Below, piece after piece: positions 14,581 to 18,216 of a DNA stretch of 18,216 bases (the stretch's first letter is position 1; each line of letters begins with the position of its first letter). The notes under the pieces are model-generated. The model was not told the origin of the DNA. It ran no database searches and saw only the letters and a list, made by a program, of their open reading frames with translations. The DNA lies in contig JAEZDV010000252.1 in NCBI GenBank assembly GCA_023417985.1, positions 1 to 18,216 of the forward strand, written 5' to 3'. The position numbers and the translations under genes were made by a program. The stretch comes from Actinomycetes bacterium. GTDB taxonomy: Bacteria > Actinomycetota > Actinomycetes > Mycobacteriales > Mycobacteriaceae.

Positions 14581-15171
14581 TCAGCTGGGACGGGCGTCGG
14601 GGTGCTCGTGAACGAAGTTCAGATATGCCTTCGACGGCGTCGGTCCACGCTGCCCCTGGTACTTGGATCCGACCTTCGCGCTGCCGTAGGGATTCTCAGC
14701 GGGACTCGTCAACCGGAACAGGCACAACTGGCCGATCTTCATTCCGGGCCAGAGCGTGATCGGCAGATTCGCGACGTTGGACAGTTCGAGCGTGATGTGC
14801 CCGTCGAAACCGGGGTCGATGAAGCCTGCCGTGGAGTGGGTGAGCAGTCCGAGGCGGCCGAGCGACGACTTGCCCTCGAGGCGACCGGCGAGGTCGTCGG
14901 GCAGGGTGCAGCGCTCCATTGTCGAGCCGAGGACGAATTCGCCGGGATGCAACACGAACGACTCCCCCTCGGGCACCTGCACGAGTGTCGTCAGTTCGTC
15001 CTGCTGCTTCGCAGGGTCGATGTGGGTGTAACGGGTGTTGTTGAAGACGCGGAACAGACTGTCGAGTTTGACGTCGACACTCGACGGTTGCACGAGCTCC
15101 GGATCGTAGGGGTCGATGCCGAGATGGCCGGAAGCGACCTGGGCGCGGATATCACGATCGGAGAGGAGCAC
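14581..15171 (-). CDS. dcd: dCTP deaminase
   Basis: A 196-residue enzyme of nucleotide metabolism that deaminates dCTP; actinobacterial and archaeal relatives can also hydrolyse the dUTP formed to dUMP. Landmarks: VQPSSVDVKLDS (27-38), LEGKSSLGRLGL (98-109, substrate-binding Lys, Ser, Arg), HSTAGFIDPGFDGHITLELSN (112-132, with the catalytic Glu at 129), PGMKIGQLCLF (142-152), and the C-terminal lid GSKYQGQRGPTPS (168-180). Full length, no damage. The start is GTG 15171 without a ribosome site; TAACCT ends 7 bases upstream, pointing to a leaderless mRNA. The homotrimer is cytoplasmic. Whether it is mono- or bifunctional I cannot tell from sequence. Confidence 0.96.
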   Translation of the reverse strand: MLLSDRDIRAQVASGHLGIDPYDPELVQPSSVDVKLDSLFRVFNNTRYTHIDPAKQQDELTTLVQVPEGESFVLHPGEFVLGSTMERCTLPDDLAGRLEGKSSLGRLGLLTHSTAGFIDPGFDGHITLELSNVANLPITLWPGMKIGQLCLFRLTSPAENPYGSAKVGSKYQGQRGPTPSKAYLNFVHEHPDARPS

Positions 15172-15178
15172 GGGGTAA

Positions 15179-15184
15179 AGGTTA
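15179..15184 (-). promoter_or_regulatory. -10 element for leaderless dcd
   Basis: TAACCT on the minus strand fits TANNNT and ends 7 bases before the GTG at 15171. No Shine-Dalgarno sequence is present, so the transcript probably begins at the G of the start codon. A clear -35 was not found. Confidence 0.45.
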
Positions 15185-15216
15185 ACAACCGTCGTGCAAG
15201 CGCGATGAGGACGTCG

Positions 15217-15852
15217 TCAGCTCTCCGGGTCCTGCCGCAGCTGGGCGGACATCGTCAGCAGGAGTTCGGTGCATTCGTCGACGACCTCATGCGCGTCGAG
15301 CGGAACCGTACCGTCGAGCCACGCGGTCATCACCTGCGCGAGCCCGCCGACGACGTAATGTGCGGCCAGGTCGAGCCGGGGCGTGTGCGTGAGCGAGTAG
15401 ATGTTCTCGGCCTGCGCGGTGACGAGCCCCGCGAACATTCTCGACGACTCCAGACGGCGCTTGGCCAGCTGCGGATTGGCCTGGCTCACCGAGAACAGCA
15501 TGCGGCCGAGCCGCGGGTCGTCGCTGATCTCGCGGACGATGTTCTCGACGCACGCCCGGACGATTGTGCGGTCGTCACCGGGCTGTGCCCCCACGACCGC
15601 GGCGAGCGTGCTTTCGGCGATTCGCTGAACCGCATGGTCGTATACCGCTCCGGTGAGTTCGTCGCGGTCCGCGAAGTTCTCGTAGAAGTACCGAGAGGCC
15701 AAGCCTGCGCGCTTGCACACGCCGCGCACAGTCAGGAAGGGCTCACCATCGGCTGCGCCGAGGAGGTCGAGTCCGGCTTCGATGAGTGCAGCCCTGCGAT
15801 CGGCCTGCCTTTCCTCACCCGCGCGTCCACCGTAGAGCCGTCCTGTCGCCAT
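15217..15852 (-). CDS. TetR-family transcriptional regulator
   Basis: A 211-residue regulator. The N-terminal DNA-binding domain includes RRAALIEAGLDLLG, then the helix-turn-helix FLTVRGVCKRAGLASRYFYENFADRDEL (about 39-66, with the SRYFYENF recognition-helix end typical of TetR). The remainder is a helical ligand-binding domain with no recognisable ligand. It is divergent from the MpaB-family oxygenase gene, the usual layout for a repressor controlling its neighbour and itself. The ATG at 15852 has only a weak AGG upstream. Ends 45 bases before dcd. Confidence 0.92.
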   Translation of the reverse strand: MATGRLYGGRAGEERQADRRAALIEAGLDLLGAADGEPFLTVRGVCKRAGLASRYFYENFADRDELTGAVYDHAVQRIAESTLAAVVGAQPGDDRTIVRACVENIVREISDDPRLGRMLFSVSQANPQLAKRRLESSRMFAGLVTAQAENIYSLTHTPRLDLAAHYVVGGLAQVMTAWLDGTVPLDAHEVVDECTELLLTMSAQLRQDPES

Positions 15853-15863
15853 ACGCCTATCTT

Positions 15864-15897
15864 CGCAGATCCCCTTTACGTCTCACTCTTATCTGCG
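15864..15897. promoter_or_regulatory. Candidate TetR operator
   Basis: CGCAGAT (15864-15870) and ATCTGCG (15891-15897) are inverted 7-base arms 20 bases apart, located between the divergent tetR and oxygenase genes. The right arm lies inside the proposed promoter spacer of the oxygenase gene, where a repressor would block polymerase. Confidence 0.4.
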
Positions 15898-15903
15898 TAC
15901 AGT
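15875..15903 (+). promoter_or_regulatory. Candidate promoter of the MpaB-family gene
   Basis: TTTACG (15875-15880) and TACAGT (15898-15903) are 17 bases apart, each matching four of six consensus positions. Transcription would start near 15910, leaving a leader of about 27 bases with AGAAGGAG before the ATG at 15937. Confidence 0.4.
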
Positions 15904-15936
15904 CGTGCTCAGTTGAGCCGGCCCAGAAGGAGCACG

Positions 15937-16758
15937 ATGACGACCCTCGAGAAACCCCCGGGCCTGGACGACACGATGGACGGCCTCGGCCTCGCCGCAG
16001 GTGCCGCGAACATCATCATGCAGTTGTCCTGGCCCCAGGTGGGATACGGCGTCTTCGAAAGCCGTGTCGAATCCGGACGATTGTTCGACCACCCCGTCAA
16101 GCGCACCCGTACCACCCTCACCTATCTCGCGGTCGCCGTACGAGGCACCGACGAAGAGAAGAGACTCTTCCGCGACGGCGTGAACAAAGCCCACGCGCAG
16201 GTGCGGTCCACCGGCGCCAGCCCGGTCAAGTACAACGCCTTCGACCACGAACTCCAGCTCTGGGTCGCCGCGTGCATCTACCGCGGGTTCGAAGACGTCC
16301 AGCGCTCGCTGTACGGACCGATACCCGAGCACGCCGTCGACTACTTCTACCAGCGCGGCGCCGCGTTCGGGACCACGCTGCAGGTGCCTCCGTCCAAATG
16401 GCCCAAAGATCGCGACGCCTTCGAGCAGTACTGGAAGGAGGGCCTGGAGAACGTCCGCATCGATCCGGTCGTCCGCGAGCACCTGCTGTCGATCGCACGG
16501 ATCGAATTCCTGCCCCAGCCGATCCCGTTCCTGTTCGGACGGCTCAACCTCTTTTTCACCGCGGGCTACCTGCCGCAGCGGTTCCGCGACGAGATGCTGA
16601 TGGCGTGGACGCCCCGCGACCAACGCCGCTTCGAACAGCTCATGAAGGTGCTCGGCGCGGTGAACAGGCTCCTGCCGGTCCCGGTGCGGGAACTGCCGTA
16701 CCGTGCGCTGCTCGCCGATATGCGTCGGCGGATCCGGAAGGGTCAGCCCCTCGTATAG
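15937..16758 (+). CDS. Oxygenase MpaB family protein (DUF2236)
   Basis: A 273-residue protein. The block VKYNAFDHELQLWVAACIYRGFEDVQ (about 97-122) is the central signature of the MpaB/latex-clearing-protein-like DUF2236 family; His104 corresponds to the presumed heme ligand. An N-terminal region with WPQVGYGVFESRVESGRLFDHPVKR and the C-terminal FFTAGYLPQRFRDEMLMAW segment also fit. Family members are heme-dependent oxygenases; the substrate here is unknown, possibly a hydrophobic or terpenoid compound. The ATG at 15937 has AGAAGGAG with 4-base spacing and is certain. The divergent TetR gene and the inverted repeat between them suggest repression relieved by a ligand. Confidence 0.88.
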   Translation: MTTLEKPPGLDDTMDGLGLAAGAANIIMQLSWPQVGYGVFESRVESGRLFDHPVKRTRTTLTYLAVAVRGTDEEKRLFRDGVNKAHAQVRSTGASPVKYNAFDHELQLWVAACIYRGFEDVQRSLYGPIPEHAVDYFYQRGAAFGTTLQVPPSKWPKDRDAFEQYWKEGLENVRIDPVVREHLLSIARIEFLPQPIPFLFGRLNLFFTAGYLPQRFRDEMLMAWTPRDQRRFEQLMKVLGAVNRLLPVPVRELPYRALLADMRRRIRKGQPLV

Positions 16759-16784
16759 GGGTGCGGCGACCGATCGGGGAGTCT

Positions 16785-16792
16785 GCTAAAGT
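16785..16792 (+). promoter_or_regulatory. Extended -10 promoter of tRNA-Gly
   Basis: TGCTAAAGT-type extended -10 (TAAAGT at 16787-16792), about 50 bases before the mature tRNA. The -35 region is poorly conserved. A small GCCGG/CCGGC stem (16813-16828) lies in the precursor leader. Confidence 0.45.
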
Positions 16793-16841
16793 TTGCTCCT
16801 AGCTCGGACGGAGCCGGCGAAAACCGGCAAAAGCCCAGCGT

Positions 16842-16912
16842 GCCGATGTAGTTCAATGGTAGAACATCAGCTTCCCAAGCTGAATACGCGGGTTCGATTC
16901 CCGTCATCGGCT
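16842..16912 (+). tRNA. tRNA-Gly (anticodon CCC)
   Basis: A 71-nt tRNA. The acceptor stem GCCGATG pairs with CATCGGC (16905-16911), followed by discriminator T; CCA is not encoded. The anticodon stem is TCAGC/GCTGA with loop TTCCCAA, so the anticodon CCC (16874-16876) reads GGG. The T-arm GCGGG TTCGATT CCCGT is intact. The length is normal for tRNA-Gly. No integrase or repeated 3' end is seen nearby. Confidence 0.96.
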
Positions 16913-16917
16913 CAGAC

Positions 16918-16956
16918 GAAAGCCCCGGCCGGATGATCTTCCGGTCCGGGGCTTTC
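16918..16956 (+). terminator. Terminator after tRNA-Gly, probably bidirectional
   Basis: GAAAGCCCCGG-CCGGA (16918-16933) pairs with TCCGGTCCGGGGCTTTC (16940-16956), a 16-bp stem with one bulge and a 6-base loop. It sits 5 bases after the tRNA and 61 bases beyond the convergent adhP stop. The CTTTC end on both strands allows termination in both directions. Confidence 0.8.
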
Positions 16957-17017
16957 GTGATTCTCGGTACTGCAGTTCCGGGTGCCGGTGGCGTCCCTCG
17001 GAATTGCAGAGGGTCGA

Positions 17018-18031
17018 TCAGAACTCGAAGACCACCCGAGCGGGAACGGATCCGCTCAGCACATCGCTGATCGACTGGTTCACGGTCTCCAGCGGCCGCG
17101 TTTCGGAGATGACCTTGGTACGCCCTGCCGCATGCAGGGCGAAGACGTCGGCGAGGTCGTTGCGCGTCCCCACAATCGATCCGATCACGGACTTGCCGCC
17201 GAGCACGGTGTCGAAGATCGGAACGGGCAGCGAGGCGTCGCCTGCCGGTAGCGCGACGCAGACGAGTCGCCCGCCGCGACGCAGCGAGGCGTAAGCCTGC
17301 TGGAAGGACGCGGCCGAGGCCACGAGCGCGAGTGCCACATCCGCTCCCCCGAGTCGGGCGATCGCTTCGACCGGATCCTCCTTCTTGGCATTGACAACGT
17401 GGTCGGCGCCCAATTGCCGCGCCATTTCGAGCTTCTCGTCTTCGACATCGACTGCGATCACGAAACCGCCGGCGATCCGTGCGTACTGCACTGCGAGGTG
17501 TCCGAGTCCTCCGATACCGAAGACGGCGACGGTCTGCGCGGGACGCACCTGCGCGACCAGCACCGCCTTGTAGGTCGTCACGCCCGCGCACGTCAATGGG
17601 CCCGCATCCACGGAGGAAACACCATCGGGGACGGGGTTTGCGAAAGCAGCGGGGAGGACGGCGTACTCACCGAAGCTGCCGTTGACGGAGTAACCGGAAT
17701 TGCGCTGCTTCTCGCACAGAGTCTCCCAGCCGGAGATGCAGTACCGGCATGCACCACACGCGTATCCCAGCCAGGCGATCGCGACCCGCTCACCCACTGA
17801 ACGGTCGGTGACTTCCGATCCGACCGCCTCGACCCGCCCGATGCCCTCGTGCCCGGGTACGAACGGCGGCGAAGGCTTGACCGGCCAATCACCGTGTGCT
17901 GCGTGGATATCGGTGTGGCAGAGCCCGGTCACCTCCATCTTCACCAGAACGTCGGTCGGTCCGGGCTCGGGAACAGGCAGATCTTGGATCTCGAGAGGTG
18001 CTGTGAAGTCGGTGACGACTGCTGCTTTCAT
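17018..18031 (-). CDS. adhP: Zinc-dependent alcohol dehydrogenase AdhP
   Basis: A 337-residue medium-chain dehydrogenase close in length and motifs to AdhP. Catalytic zinc ligands: Cys38 (GLCHTD), His61/Glu62 (GHEGIG) and Cys148 (LTCAGVTTYKA). Structural zinc: Cys92, 95, 98 and 106 (CGACRYC...C). The cofactor domain has GIGGLG (172-177), and Asp195 ends the second strand (VIAVDVEDEK), which favours NAD(H) over NADP(H). It should interconvert primary alcohols such as ethanol and aldehydes in the cytoplasm. The ATG at 18031 has AGGAG with a 7-base spacing; the frame extends 11 codons upstream but without support. No gene partner is seen on the same strand. Confidence 0.95.
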   Translation of the reverse strand: MKAAVVTDFTAPLEIQDLPVPEPGPTDVLVKMEVTGLCHTDIHAAHGDWPVKPSPPFVPGHEGIGRVEAVGSEVTDRSVGERVAIAWLGYACGACRYCISGWETLCEKQRNSGYSVNGSFGEYAVLPAAFANPVPDGVSSVDAGPLTCAGVTTYKAVLVAQVRPAQTVAVFGIGGLGHLAVQYARIAGGFVIAVDVEDEKLEMARQLGADHVVNAKKEDPVEAIARLGGADVALALVASAASFQQAYASLRRGGRLVCVALPAGDASLPVPIFDTVLGGKSVIGSIVGTRNDLADVFALHAAGRTKVISETRPLETVNQSISDVLSGSVPARVVFEF

Positions 18032-18216
18032 CGCGAATCTCCTGTGGTGGGCGGGCCCGCACATCCACGAGCCGTTTACGACCCCGGGAACCTGCGCTCG
18101 GATTCGGAGCGAAACCGCGCATCGGGTCCCGGGGGTCCTCCCATCCTCAACCCTGAGGGGCCGAGATACTTGGATTCGAGGTCACGAACCAGTTTTCTTC
18201 CTCGACCCTGCCGGCC
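18032..18216. other. Upstream region of adhP, no gene seen
   Basis: 185 bases to the window end. It holds a short inverted repeat CGCTC-ggattcg-GAGCG (18095-18111), about 64 bases before the adhP start, which could be an operator. No convincing promoter hexamers, tRNA or ORF with a ribosome site was found. Confidence 0.4.

Noticed and set aside
13489..15936. Very long plus-strand frame that runs into the MpaB-family gene
   Set aside because: The part before 15937 is antisense to the GT gene, dcd and tetR and has no family motif. AGAAGGAG places the true start at 15937.
16842..16956. tRNA-Gly as an integration site of a mobile element
   Set aside because: No integrase, no second copy of the tRNA 3' end and no composition change on either side.

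Overview
The window is high-GC actinobacterial DNA. GTG starts are frequent, at least two genes look leaderless, hairpins lack U-tracts, and the gene content (DinB/DUF664, MpaB-family oxygenase, actinobacterial-type Dcd, AdhP) fits Rhodococcus or a close mycolic-acid relative. The genus is inferred from overall protein style, not from a marker gene. I see no CRISPR array, insertion sequence, integrase or rRNA.

Region 1 (1-4675, + strand) is a tight exopolysaccharide operon: the 3' part of an O-antigen ligase/polymerase-type gene cut by the window edge, a GT4 glycosyltransferase overlapping it, a Wzx-type flippase with an unusual cytoplasmic N-terminal extension, and a lipoprotein glycoside hydrolase of clan GH-A resembling PslG. 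A FemAB/CelD-type acyltransferase (4685-5767, - strand) converges on it, and its leader holds a hairpin and a 25-codon mini-ORF.

Region 2 (6022-8429, - strand) looks like housekeeping genes inserted between polysaccharide genes: a PatB/MalY PLP enzyme and a DinB-like protein with overlapping stop and start, then a lone phoU. Upstream of phoU (8464-8767) is a self-contained unit with a good promoter, a possible small ORF and a 9-bp hairpin. It may be a small gene or small RNA.

Region 3 (8793-14457, - strand) returns to envelope functions: a Wzz-like polysaccharide co-polymerase without a recognisable kinase P-loop and with a long Pro-rich tail, a GNAT protein, a SelW/Rdx-like thiol protein, a possible 72-residue protein followed by a hairpin, and two GT4 glycosyltransferases with a 4-nt overlap. 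Repeated ACCGGAACGAC elements lie upstream of the GT pair. Regions 1 and 3 together supply polymerase, flippase, chain-length regulator, three glycosyltransferases, a hydrolase and an acyltransferase, which is most of a Wzx/Wzy-type pathway. An initiating phosphoglycosyltransferase and a tyrosine kinase/phosphatase are not seen here.

Region 4 (14581-18216) is unrelated metabolism: dcd, a TetR regulator divergent from an MpaB-family oxygenase with a shared intergenic inverted repeat, tRNA-Gly(CCC) with a strong terminator, and a zinc alcohol dehydrogenase (adhP). The last 185 bases contain no gene I can support.
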